DNA from: Kiritimatiellia bacterium
Lineage (GTDB): Bacteria; Verrucomicrobiota; Kiritimatiellia; RFP12; UBA1067
Length of the DNA stretch: 30,575 nucleotides
Assembly: GCA_017405115.1 (NCBI GenBank)
Contig: JAFRBA010000181.1
Span: 1 to 30,575, forward strand
Direction of reading: 5' to 3'
Within the stretch, counting starts at the first letter, position 1. Every line of letters begins with the position of its first letter. This document shows positions 1-7,543 of the stretch, one piece after another. The translations under genes and the position numbers were made by a program. The notes below the pieces were generated by a model. The model was not told the origin of the DNA and did no database searches. It saw nothing but the letters and a program-made list of their open reading frames with translations.

Positions 1-1
1 G

Positions 2-82
2 AATCCAGGGACAGACGTCACCGACATCCTCTTCCCCAAGAAGCCGGACGCGGAAGTCGGCCAGCCAGCGGCGAAGCACTGA
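2..82 (+). CDS. Possible C-terminal tail of a plus-strand protein (partial)
   Basis: From base 2 one frame stays open for 26 codons to a TGA at 80-82, with mostly G or C in third positions as in the other genes here. The tail reads NPGTDVTDILFPKKPDAEVG and then ends in a short Ala/Lys/His stretch. It is too short to show a family. The other two plus frames are also open here, so codon character is the only support. If real, it would be the only plus-strand gene left of rlmN and would converge with trmL. Confidence 0.35.
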   Translation, partial: NPGTDVTDILFPKKPDAEVGQPAAKH

Positions 83-584
83 GCCGGCGGGCAGGCCCAG
101 CCTTCCCGGCGGCATGCGCAACGCCCGCGCAGACTGCAAGGGATTGTCCGCGGCGGCTGCCTGGCTGCGCGGGAGAGCGAAGTGGGTGTCGCGAGTGAGA
201 CCAATCCGGACAAGCACGGCAGTTGGACTCAGCCCGCAGCCAGAGACTGCCGCCGAGGGGATTGTCTCGTCACGGCATATTGTCGAAACGCTCTGCCGTG
301 CGCGATTCCGGATTGTCGAGACCGAGCGACAACCCCGCAGCGACCCCGCAATTCACTAACCGATTACGGCGCAGGCAGGGCGGCCGCGCTGCCGACGTGA
401 TGAGCGACCTAAGCGCGGCCCGCACCGCGACGCGTCTCGCGCAGTGTCGCGAATCCCGGTATCCCCCGAGGCGAAGCCGAGCCGCGAAGCGGGCGCTATG
501 CGGGGTGCGCGAAGAACCCATGAGTTCGCGCGTTCGGCAGGGACGAGCCGCCCGGACGAAGCCGACCACGCCGGATCGCCAACC
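83..584. other. Non-coding stretch with a multi-hairpin repeat
   Basis: I see no convincing gene in these 500 bases; the open frames are short and have no recognisable protein. The octamer GGATTGTC occurs at 141, 259 and 310. Positions 461-508 form a compact multi-hairpin unit built from GCGAAGC-type stems, which recurs near 30.4 kb and has its own entry. No hairpin followed by a T-run was found that would clearly terminate trmL transcription. Confidence 0.5.
461..508. repeat. Multi-hairpin dispersed repeat, copy 1
   Basis: This 48-base unit starts ATCCCCCGAG and ends GGGGTGC, so its ends can pair. Inside are small palindromes such as GGCGAAGCC and CCGCGAAGCGG. The same unit, with two single-base gaps and a handful of substitutions, is found at 30391-30436. 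That is consistent with a REP-like dispersed palindromic element. It is non-coding on both strands. Confidence 0.6.
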
Positions 585-1118
585 TTAACGAAACGCCAAG
601 ACCAGCCTGCCGACTAAACTTTCGTTTACCCTTTCTAAGTTTCGTTTACTTTGGCAAACGGCCAGTTGGCGATAGCACTCGTAGGCCGCGATCGAGACGG
701 CATTCGCTAGGTTGATGCTCCGCGCGTGCTCGCCGGGCATTGGAATCCGGAAAAGCGACTCGCGATAGCGTTCGTAGAAGCCCGCGGGCAGGCCCGACGA
801 CTCGTTGCCGAAGACGAGCGCGTCGCCAGGCTCAAACCGGCACTCGTAAAGCGACTTCTCGCCATGTGTCGAGAGGAACAAGTGGCGCTTCGTCCCCGCG
901 GCGGACAGGTAGTCCTCCCATGTGTCGTGCAGCGTCACGTCCAGATGCGGCCAGTAGTCGAGCCCGGCGCGCGCGACATAGCGGTCGTCCAGAGCGAAGC
1001 CCAGCGGACGCACCAGATGCAGCGGAACGCCGAGCCCTACGCAAAGCCGACCTATCGCCCCCGTGTTGTGCGGTATCTCCGGCCGCAGCAGAACTATCGA
1101 GAAACCTTGCATTGCCAC
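585..1118 (-). CDS. trmL: tRNA (cytidine/uridine-34-2'-O)-methyltransferase, TrmL type
   Basis: This is a 177-residue SPOUT-class methyltransferase, about the usual length for TrmL. It shows the three SpoU motifs in order: PHNTGAIGRLC near residue 16, LVFGNESSGLP near residue 100, and IPMPGEHARSINLANAVSIA followed by AYE near residue 124. TrmL-type enzymes 2'-O-methylate the wobble base of tRNA-Leu isoacceptors in the cytoplasm using S-adenosylmethionine and release S-adenosylhomocysteine. The gene is last in the minus-strand string, starting 18 bases after the glycosyltransferase stop. The last 20 or so residues are basic and poorly conserved; the DNA there holds a direct repeat of TTTCGTTTAC near 620 and 640. 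The family call is firm; the exact target base is inferred. Confidence 0.93.
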   Translation of the reverse strand: MAMQGFSIVLLRPEIPHNTGAIGRLCVGLGVPLHLVRPLGFALDDRYVARAGLDYWPHLDVTLHDTWEDYLSAAGTKRHLFLSTHGEKSLYECRFEPGDALVFGNESSGLPAGFYERYRESLFRIPMPGEHARSINLANAVSIAAYECYRQLAVCQSKRNLERVNESLVGRLVLAFR

Positions 1119-1136
1119 CCCACTCCCCGCGGCGCA

Positions 1137-2660
1137 TCATGTCGTGTCGCCACGCCGACGCCGCCTGCACGCGATTCGCACGAGCCCGTAGGGCAGGGAG
1201 AACTTGACGGCCCGCCGCAGACGCCCGCCGAAACCGCAACAGCACGACAGGGGATCCTCGTTCCCGGAACCGTGCACCATGCGGTCCCAGGCGCACACCG
1301 CGCCATACGGGAGACACGCCCTCGCCATCTGCCCAAGCCGTCCGGACAGGCTGCGCCGCCTGCACTCCGCAAGGCGATCGCAGAGCCTGTCCTTGACGCG
1401 CTTGAGCTTCGCTATCCGTGCGCTGTAGCGCGCGACCTTCCTGGTCAGGCTCTCCACTGCCCTTGCGTTGACAGCAGCCTTTTTGCGCGATGCGGAAAGC
1501 TTCTCCTCAAGGCTCGCGGAGTCGTCCGCCAGGCGCCTCAGGGCGGACGCCTGCATCTCAATCTCGCGGCGGAGGGCGGCTATCTGTATGTCCTTCGCCT
1601 TGCAGTCCGCCTCAAGCGCCGCAGTGTCTTCCCCGCCCTCCATATCCTTGCCTCCTTCTCTCCGGACCCATTCCGGATTCGGCCGTGCATCCCTCCGCAG
1701 GAACCCCCGCCGGCCTTCGGCACGACCGATGCGCTCGTAATGCAGCAGAGGATTGACGTTTTCGACCGCGACGTCGCGGTTTCGCCTCAGATATTCCATT
1801 CCGTCGAAAACCGGCCCCGGCGAACATTCCAGCAACCAGCCGACGGACAGGTAGTGCTCGACAGGCTCCATGCCGTCGAGGATGTCGGCGTAGGCCGCCG
1901 CATACCAGTGCCCGTCGAAAAACGGCGAAGCCTCCACAAGCGCCCTGTCCTGCGCGCTGAAGCCACGCACGGACGAAGCCAGATGCTTGCGTCGCAAAGC
2001 CATCGTGCTTGCGATCCTGGTCTTGGACAGCGTCACGCGCCCGCCGGCGTTCTCGTCCGAACGGCACTGCACGATCCTGCCAAGGCGAACCGGCTCGTAT
2101 TTCGCGGAGTGGCGGATGACCAGGTCCCAGCCCTCCACGCCCTGCAGGGAGTTGTCGAAGCCGCCGAACTCGGCTATCAGGTCGCGGTGGTGGCAATAGA
2201 CTCCGATGTCGATGTAGTTCAACTTGAGCAGCACGGAACGCGAGAACGGTTCGTCCAGCACCTCCTTGCTGCATTGTCTGACCAGCGCCGCGTAGAAGTT
2301 GAGATCGCCCGGGTGCATGGCTATTCCGTCGGCGAACGTCTGGAGGAAGTCCGGGGAGGCGACGTTGTCGGAATCGAGGTATGCTATCCACGCATTGGAG
2401 GCTTCGGCAAGCGCCGCGTTGCGCGCCGCGCCCACGCCGGCGTGCGGCAGCTCGAGGATGCGTATGCGACGCTCGGCGACCTCCCGCGCGTAACGGCGCC
2501 TGAGCATCTCCACCGTGCCGTCGGTCGATCCGTCGTCCGCCACAATCAGCTCGAAGTCCCGGAACGTCTGCCGCAGCATCGACTCTATTGCCGTGCAGAC
2601 GCCGTGCGCCCTGTTGTAGGTCGGCATTATCACCGAGAACGCTAGCTTCTGGCCGCTCAT
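1137..2660 (-). CDS. GT2 glycosyltransferase with WYL/NPDV-type module and coiled coil
   Basis: The protein has 507 residues. Residues 7-230 are a GT-A family 2 domain: FSVIMPTYNRA at the start, ADDGSTDGT at 41-49, and the metal-binding YLDSD at 94-98. Residues 245-320 are a module with DGHWYAAAYADI, GPVFDGMEYL and NPLLHYERIGRAEGR; nearly the same module makes up the small protein at 5063-5554. Residues 345-435 are charged, heptad-like and probably coiled coil. The C-terminus contains LPYG twice (near 447 and 494) and ends in an arginine cluster, possibly a membrane or partner contact. It starts four bases after the capsule-like gene. It probably transfers a sugar during surface-polysaccharide assembly; donor and acceptor cannot be told from sequence. 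Confidence 0.85.
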   Translation of the reverse strand: MSGQKLAFSVIMPTYNRAHGVCTAIESMLRQTFRDFELIVADDGSTDGTVEMLRRRYAREVAERRIRILELPHAGVGAARNAALAEASNAWIAYLDSDNVASPDFLQTFADGIAMHPGDLNFYAALVRQCSKEVLDEPFSRSVLLKLNYIDIGVYCHHRDLIAEFGGFDNSLQGVEGWDLVIRHSAKYEPVRLGRIVQCRSDENAGGRVTLSKTRIASTMALRRKHLASSVRGFSAQDRALVEASPFFDGHWYAAAYADILDGMEPVEHYLSVGWLLECSPGPVFDGMEYLRRNRDVAVENVNPLLHYERIGRAEGRRGFLRRDARPNPEWVRREGGKDMEGGEDTAALEADCKAKDIQIAALRREIEMQASALRRLADDSASLEEKLSASRKKAAVNARAVESLTRKVARYSARIAKLKRVKDRLCDRLAECRRRSLSGRLGQMARACLPYGAVCAWDRMVHGSGNEDPLSCCCGFGGRLRRAVKFSLPYGLVRIACRRRRRGDTT

Positions 2661-2664
2661 TGGT

Positions 2665-3981
2665 TCAGTCCAGGAAGTCCGCCTCGTCTATCGGCACGAC
2701 GGGATTTGCCAACACCGCCTTCTGCAGGCCCGCGGCTCCGCCCGCATCGTATGCGTCTGCCAGCACTGCGTTGCGCCGAACCGCGCGCGAAAGCTCGGTC
2801 GGCGAGCTGAGCAGGTCGACGGAGAACAGGTAGTACTTGAGCATCAAGGTGGCGACCTGCCCGACATAGCGGTCGTACTTGGCGCGATCCACCCGGTCGT
2901 TCACCAGGTCGTCGAGCGTGGGCAGGCCGTCGCCGACGTTGTACGGCGCATGGCCCAGCGTGACGACGAGCCTGTCGGCCAGCATCGCCTCGAACCCCAT
3001 CGAGCTGTTCACGGATATCGCCGCGTCGACCTTCTGCAGCAGGCTTACGTACTCGCCGGCAGGCACGTCGTCGAGCCACAGCGCCTCGCCGCACGCATAC
3101 CGCCCCTCGACGAACTTCCTGACGGCGGCGTGCCCTTCGAAGTTGCGCGTCCGCGCAAGAGACGGTCCTTTAGTCACGGCCGCGCCGGGATGCGGCTTCA
3201 CAAGCACAAGCCACCCGGCTTCCACAAGCCTGGGCACTGTCTCGGACACCATCTCCAGCATTCCGGAGTAGCCGGAGTGAATCAGGCAGTTGGAGTCGTC
3301 GTCCAGCTGGAGGATCAGGACGACGACCGGCTTGGCGCTCTCGTAGATGTTCTTGGCCCACCTCGTCGTCAGGGGATTGAACATCGCGTCATGGCCTTGC
3401 CCCTCGGCATACGAGATCCCGCCCGACAGCCGCCAGCGCCGAAGGTTCAGCGGGCGGAATGCGGACGCGTCGAGAACGCGCGTCATGGAATCTCCGTTGA
3501 CGCCCATGAAGTCGCAGTACCTGGACGGCCTGAACGGAGGCCTTGTCGGGCCGAGCTCAAGGGCCACGCTGCGCAGCCCGTTCGCCTCGCAGAAGTTCTT
3601 GACCGTGTGGTTGCTCCCCCAGTAGGCAAACCCGTCGGCGCCGTACTTGCCGGCCAGCCACTCAAGGACGTCCCAGTAAAGCTCGGCGATCGGCCCCTTC
3701 CCGAGCATGAGGTCGGACCATGCGGCTATGGCCGCTTCGTCCCACCGGGTCGCAAAGCCCTCCAGCGCCTTTTCCGCGGCACTGGGCAGCGTAAGCGCAT
3801 ACGGGCAGTCGGTGCCGATTGCGGCGTTCTTGGTCATCACGACCTTCAGCTGCAGTCCTTCCCATATGGGATGCTCCTCGGGGAAGCGCCGGCACGTTGC
3901 GCAGAGCTCGTTCACGACAAACTGGTATGCCCATGGGTTCTGGCGTATGGTATGCAGGTCGCAAACACTCAGCAGCCTCAT
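2665..3981 (-). CDS. Capsule-synthesis-like (KpsS/LipB-type) polysaccharide protein
   Basis: This 438-residue protein has no signal peptide. The second half resembles the Capsule_synth fold: LVLVKPHPGAA (the usual phosphate-contact KPHP), a Trp-Leu-Asp-Asp segment, and VNSSMGFEAMLADRLVVTLG, which matches the typical VNSTVGLEALLxGKPVxTLG signature. Proteins of this group transfer Kdo or other sugars to lipid anchors, or link glycerol-phosphate units, in capsule assembly. The N-terminal 200 residues are not recognisable beyond a Rossmann-like stretch around GYWGSNHTVKNF-like sequence near residue 120. It overlaps the upstream GT4 gene by four bases (ATGA), so the two are probably co-translated. 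Capsule or surface-glycan function rests on the KPHP and NSS motifs plus its glycosyltransferase neighbours. Confidence 0.65.
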   Translation of the reverse strand: MRLLSVCDLHTIRQNPWAYQFVVNELCATCRRFPEEHPIWEGLQLKVVMTKNAAIGTDCPYALTLPSAAEKALEGFATRWDEAAIAAWSDLMLGKGPIAELYWDVLEWLAGKYGADGFAYWGSNHTVKNFCEANGLRSVALELGPTRPPFRPSRYCDFMGVNGDSMTRVLDASAFRPLNLRRWRLSGGISYAEGQGHDAMFNPLTTRWAKNIYESAKPVVVLILQLDDDSNCLIHSGYSGMLEMVSETVPRLVEAGWLVLVKPHPGAAVTKGPSLARTRNFEGHAAVRKFVEGRYACGEALWLDDVPAGEYVSLLQKVDAAISVNSSMGFEAMLADRLVVTLGHAPYNVGDGLPTLDDLVNDRVDRAKYDRYVGQVATLMLKYYLFSVDLLSSPTELSRAVRRNAVLADAYDAGGAAGLQKAVLANPVVPIDEADFLD

Positions 3982-5066
3982 TTCGCACCTCCGCCCTGTA
4001 GAAACGCCAGCAGCCTGCGTGCAGGCTCAGTGGCCATGCAGTTGCGCAGGCAGTAGTCGCGCAAGCCCTCCGTCGCCTCGCGGTAGAATCCGTCGTCCGA
4101 TATCTTTTCCAGCGCCCTCAGCCAGGATTCGGGAGACTTGGCGAAAAGCAGCCCCTTGGAATCGGAAAACCGCCGGAAGTCGGCGTTTGGATATGCAATC
4201 GTCGGCACGCCCCAGACCCCGCTCTCAAAGAACTTGATGGCGCTCTTGCACTCGTTGAACATGCTGTCGGGGGCGAGCGGCGCGAGATTGGCGTAGTACG
4301 CGGAGGCATGCTGGAAGAACGAATCAAAATCGCGCATGCCGACGCGGTGCACGCCGCGTCTTCCGTCCAGGCCGGGGATGTCATTCAGATTGCCCATGAT
4401 CGCAAGTCCGAAGTCCGGCCGCGAGTCGAGGAACTTGGCAATCGCGCCGGCGACGAAGCCTATGTCCGGAATGTGAGTCGGCGTTCCGGAAAGATAGGAC
4501 AGCACCTTCCTGGCGGCATGCCTCCGCAGCGACATGGACTCTAAGGCGGGGAACGAGGCGACGAGATCCGGGGAAAGGCCGTTGTGTACGACGCAGACCT
4601 CCGCGCCCGGCTTCACCGCCACGACCCGGTCGGCCAGCGGCCCGGTCGCGACCGTGAAGCGGTCGAACGATTGAAGACCCCTTTTGTTGCCTTCGAAAAC
4701 CTCCAGGACCCGCTTTCTGGAGATGCGTCCGTTCCTGTAGGCCGAACTGTGGAATGCGAAGGCCGGATCAAACGTCAGGTCGTCGTAGTCGGCGACGCAC
4801 GGCTTGCCCAATGCGTTCGCGCGCTCAAGGCATCTCTTCTGGTTGTCGTCGTCGCCGGGTGGGCGATGGAACACGAACGCGTCGTAGTGTTCCATCATTC
4901 TCGCCTCCAGCCTTGCGGACGTGACGACGTCGGCGAGGCAGCCCATGTCGGCCATAACCTCCGCTGGGTTGTAGCAGCGGTATCGGACCGATGGATCCAG
5001 ATACGGGGCGCTCTGACACTTTGTCCACGTCACGAATAGGACGCGGAAGTCGCACTTTCTCTTCAT
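3978..5066 (-). CDS. GT4-like (GT-B fold) glycosyltransferase
   Basis: The 362-residue protein has an N-terminal nucleotide-fold half (FRVLFVTWTKC, then YDAFVFHRPPGDDDN) and a C-terminal half with PTHIPDIGFV, FGLAIMGNL and NECKSAIKFFESGVWGVPTIAYPN. That last stretch is the GT4 donor-binding region, in which a glutamate pair flanks an SGVWGVP turn. Family members use nucleotide sugars and retain the anomeric configuration. No membrane segment is evident. It overlaps both neighbours by four bases. An N-terminal 'Y(N)PAEV' region and a short GT-B core suggest a divergent member, so the specific sugar is unknown. Confidence 0.75.
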   Translation of the reverse strand: MKRKCDFRVLFVTWTKCQSAPYLDPSVRYRCYNPAEVMADMGCLADVVTSARLEARMMEHYDAFVFHRPPGDDDNQKRCLERANALGKPCVADYDDLTFDPAFAFHSSAYRNGRISRKRVLEVFEGNKRGLQSFDRFTVATGPLADRVVAVKPGAEVCVVHNGLSPDLVASFPALESMSLRRHAARKVLSYLSGTPTHIPDIGFVAGAIAKFLDSRPDFGLAIMGNLNDIPGLDGRRGVHRVGMRDFDSFFQHASAYYANLAPLAPDSMFNECKSAIKFFESGVWGVPTIAYPNADFRRFSDSKGLLFAKSPESWLRALEKISDDGFYREATEGLRDYCLRNCMATEPARRLLAFLQGGGAK

Positions 5067-5554
5067 GGCCTCGCCTTGCCTCCGTAAAGCCCCTTCAACA
5101 CGTCCCGATGGATTCGCTCGACCAGCCCGTCCGAGAACGGAAGGTCCTCTACGATCTCGATCGGCTTGCGCGTGACGCAGACCTCGTTGACCCGCTTGCC
5201 GGAGTGGGTCGGCAGAGAGCGGCCTTCAAGCCGTCCGCACCGCTCGTAGTGAAGAAGCGGCGCGATGCCGGCCTTGGCAGCGTCAGGATACAGCCGCAGG
5301 TACTCCTTCCCGCAAAAGTCGGGGCCAGGGTCCAGGCCGCGCTTCCATCCGCGGTGAAGATAGTGCCAGACTGGGTCGACATGGGCCTTGTCTACGTCTG
5401 GGTTCTTCTGCAGGTACCACTCGCGGGAAAACAGCGGCGACGACTCGATCGCCATGTAGTCAAGCATGTCTGCGCAACTCTTGGCGCTGACCAGGCGTAC
5501 CGCGCGCAGGGCCTTGACCGCCAGCAGCCTCCATCGACTCGCCTCTTTGCTCAT
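5063..5554 (-). CDS. Small protein made of a WYLxxNPDV/HYxxxGxxEGR module
   Basis: The protein has 163 residues. Residues 39-113 contain two tandem half-repeats: SPLFSREWYLQKNPDV ... HYLHRGW, then GPDFCGKEYLRLYPDA ... LLHYERCGRLEGR. The same two-part module, with closely matching sequence, lies after the GT2 domain of the protein at 1137-2660. In other bacteria such repeats are usually appended to glycosyltransferases of surface polysaccharide clusters; their job is not established. Here the module stands alone with a basic N-terminus and a short acidic C-terminus (EIVEDLPFSDG). The start has GGAGG upstream and overlaps the stop of an 18-codon ORF. It could be an adaptor or a remnant of a larger glycosyltransferase. 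Confidence 0.75.
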   Translation of the reverse strand: MSKEASRWRLLAVKALRAVRLVSAKSCADMLDYMAIESSPLFSREWYLQKNPDVDKAHVDPVWHYLHRGWKRGLDPGPDFCGKEYLRLYPDAAKAGIAPLLHYERCGRLEGRSLPTHSGKRVNEVCVTRKPIEIVEDLPFSDGLVERIHRDVLKGLYGGKARP

Positions 5555-5607
5555 CCTTGCCTCCGCCTCGCAGGCGCAAATGCCGCCAACACAAATGACA
5601 GGTTCAT
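5551..5607 (-). CDS. 18-codon coupled mini-ORF between nucleosidase and module protein
   Basis: Within the gap between the nucleosidase and the module protein there is an ORF encoding MNLSFVLAAFAPARRRQG. Its ATG overlaps the nucleosidase stop (ATGA at 5607-5604), and its TGA overlaps the next ATG (5554-5551). A near-perfect Shine-Dalgarno, AAGGAGGTGA, precedes it, stronger than those of most genes here. It may serve only to carry ribosomes across the gap, or be the 5' stub of a lost gene. No homology is recognised. Confidence 0.4.
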   Translation of the reverse strand: MNLSFVLAAFAPARRRQG

Positions 5608-6239
5608 GGGCAATTCACCTCCTTGCCCGAAAAGGCAAGCGCCTTCGCGGCAGTTTCCAGCGCCGCGAGACAGCGGTCCTTGTTCTCCCGATACTGCCCC
5701 GTCATCGAGCCGCCGCCTGCGACGTTCGTGACGCACTTGAAGGAGAAACACGGAACGCCGCGCCGCATGCACACGTGCGCGATGGCGGCGCCCTCCATGT
5801 CGCGGAGCGACGCGCCGAGCGTGCGCGTTATGAGGTCGTAGTCAGCCTCGCCGTCGTTGAAGTGGTCCCCGGTCGCAAGGGTGCGCCAGCCACCGAACCC
5901 AGGAAGGCCGAGTTCCGCGCCCTCGATTCTCGAGAACGGCAGGTACGGCGTCTTCATCTCGTCCAGCACGCCGACGGCGGTGCCGTTCAGCTTGGCGAGG
6001 TCGAAGTCGTACTCGACAGCCCTCTCGACGCCGTAGACGCCGCCGACCTCGACGTCGCCGAATCCGCCGCTGAGGCCCGCGTTCCATATCTCGTTGGCGC
6101 CTTCGCAGATCGCAAGCTGCGTTGCCGCGGCGGCGTTCACCTTGCCTATCCCCGAGACGTACAGCCTGTCGCCGTCGCGCAGCGCGGGCCGAACCGCATC
6201 CGCCTCGCACTCCATCGCTATCACAAACGCCCGCTTCAT
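5604..6239 (-). CDS. Purine nucleosidase of the MTA/SAH nucleosidase / futalosine hydrolase (NP-I) family
   Basis: The protein has 211 residues, counted from the ATG at 6239 (MKRAFVIAMECEAD); a longer open frame upstream has no family similarity. NP-I landmarks: the Met-Glu region near residues 9-12, VSGIGKVNAA at 28-37, NAGLSGGFG at 53-61, LATGDHF at 121-127, and RDMEGAAIAHVC at 146-157. The position that is the catalytic Asp of MTA/SAH nucleosidases (ISDxA) is Asn172 here, in KCVTNVAG. In known relatives Asn there favours 6-oxopurines (as in trimeric PNP), whereas Asp favours adenine. It overlaps the upstream deaminase gene by four bases. I therefore infer hydrolysis of a deaminated nucleoside such as S-inosylhomocysteine, methylthioinosine or futalosine, rather than SAH itself. 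Confidence 0.85.
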   Translation of the reverse strand: MKRAFVIAMECEADAVRPALRDGDRLYVSGIGKVNAAAATQLAICEGANEIWNAGLSGGFGDVEVGGVYGVERAVEYDFDLAKLNGTAVGVLDEMKTPYLPFSRIEGAELGLPGFGGWRTLATGDHFNDGEADYDLITRTLGASLRDMEGAAIAHVCMRRGVPCFSFKCVTNVAGGGSMTGQYRENKDRCLAALETAAKALAFSGKEVNCP

Positions 6240-7519
6240 AGCCCTAGCCTTTTGACTGCCGCAATGAGCTCCTTGCGGGCGGTGGTGACGATGTCTCCAT
6301 CCGGAAAGCAATCGAAGATGCGCTCGTCGCCCTGCCGCTCGTAGACGACGCATCCATCGACTATCGTCAACTCCACGTCTGCCGCGCCCATCGAGTTCAC
6401 CACCAAGTTCGGAATGTCGATTGCCGGCGCCAGATGGAACCGCGTCATGTCCACGACGCAGAGGTCCGCCGCCTTGCCGACGGATATCTCGCCCGTGTTC
6501 TTTAGCCCGAGCGCCTTCGCGCCGTTCTTAGTCGCCATCTCTATGACGTCCCACGCCGAAAGCACGGTCGGGTCGCACGCGAGCCCCTTGTGGATGAGCG
6601 AGGCGATGTGCATCTCTTCGAACATGTCGAGGTTGTCGTTCGACGCGCAGCCGTCGGTGCCAAGCGCGACGTTTACGCCTAACTCCATCGCGCGGGGAAC
6701 TCGGGCGAAGCCACTTCCGAGCTTCATGTTGCTCGTCGGGTTGTGGACGAGCGATACGCCCTTCTCGGCCATTATCCTGAAGTCGTCGTCGGTGCACCAC
6801 ACGCAGTGCGCCGCATAGCCGCCGTGATCTAGTATTCCCGTGTCGGCCAGATACGCGATAGGCGTCTTGCCGTGGCGCGCGATGCACTCCTCATGCTCCT
6901 TGCGCGTCTCGCTCACGTGCACGTGGAGCGGACGCTTCAGCTCGCGGTTCGCCTCGGCCATCGCACGGCAGAACTTCTCGTCCGTGAGGTACTCGGAGTG
7001 TATGCAGATGTCGTCATAGACGTCGTCGTGGATATCCCTGTCGATCCACTCGTTCCAGGAACGGCACGACTTTATGCAGTCTTCGAGGCGTCCAGGAACG
7101 AAACTGAGACCCACGCGGCAGGTGCGCCCCTTCATGCCAAACTCCAGAAGCGCGACGCCCATCTCTCCCGGAAAGTCGTACATGTCGGCTACGCACGTCG
7201 TTCCGCCCGACAGCATTTCCATTATGCCCCACACGGCGCCGGCACGGACGTCCTTCGCCGTCATCTTCGCCTCTACGGGGAATATCGCCTCCTCGAGCCA
7301 GCGCTGGAGCGGCAATCCGCCGCCGAGCCCGCGCACAAGCGTCATCGCCGTGTGGCCGTGGCAGTTGACGAGACCAGGCATGACAAGCTTGTCGGGCTCG
7401 CAGTCGCGCTCCTCTATTGCCGCGATGTTGCGCTCGGCGCCGATCACCAAGTCGCCGCGGGCGACGCGACGCTCCGGCAGGAGCATCCAGCAGTTGTCGA
7501 TTCTAAATTCGGTTCCCAT
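6236..7519 (-). CDS. mtaD: Amidohydrolase, MTA/SAH (or aminofutalosine) deaminase type
   Basis: This 427-residue cytoplasmic amidohydrolase belongs to the SsnA/AtzA/MtaD branch. Metal ligands appear as NCHGHTAMTLVRG near residue 53 (HxH), HVHVSETRKEH near 197, AAHCVWCTDDD near 236, and GTDGCASNDNLDMFEEM near 289, each matching the MtaD pattern. The family removes the 6-amino group from MTA, SAH, adenosine or 6-amino-6-deoxyfutalosine. Translational overlap with the purine nucleosidase implies a two-step path, deamination then base release. It follows obg by 24 bases. Which nucleoside is used cannot be settled here because no other mqn or met-salvage genes lie in the window. Confidence 0.85.
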   Translation of the reverse strand: MGTEFRIDNCWMLLPERRVARGDLVIGAERNIAAIEERDCEPDKLVMPGLVNCHGHTAMTLVRGLGGGLPLQRWLEEAIFPVEAKMTAKDVRAGAVWGIMEMLSGGTTCVADMYDFPGEMGVALLEFGMKGRTCRVGLSFVPGRLEDCIKSCRSWNEWIDRDIHDDVYDDICIHSEYLTDEKFCRAMAEANRELKRPLHVHVSETRKEHEECIARHGKTPIAYLADTGILDHGGYAAHCVWCTDDDFRIMAEKGVSLVHNPTSNMKLGSGFARVPRAMELGVNVALGTDGCASNDNLDMFEEMHIASLIHKGLACDPTVLSAWDVIEMATKNGAKALGLKNTGEISVGKAADLCVVDMTRFHLAPAIDIPNLVVNSMGAADVELTIVDGCVVYERQGDERIFDCFPDGDIVTTARKELIAAVKRLGL

Positions 7520-7543
7520 TGCCGTTAATTCCTAGATTGGCGG

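Noticed and set aside
141..317. Three GGATTGTC octamers as a tandem repeat or CRISPR-like array
   Set aside because: Spacing is irregular (118 and 51 bases) and flanks are only loosely alike; there is no repeat-spacer pattern.
726..2645. Plus-strand open frame of 639 codons opposite the GT2 gene
   Set aside because: It is antisense to a clear glycosyltransferase and trmL. Its translation has no motifs and is rich in Arg, Ala and Val, as expected for a shadow in high-GC DNA.
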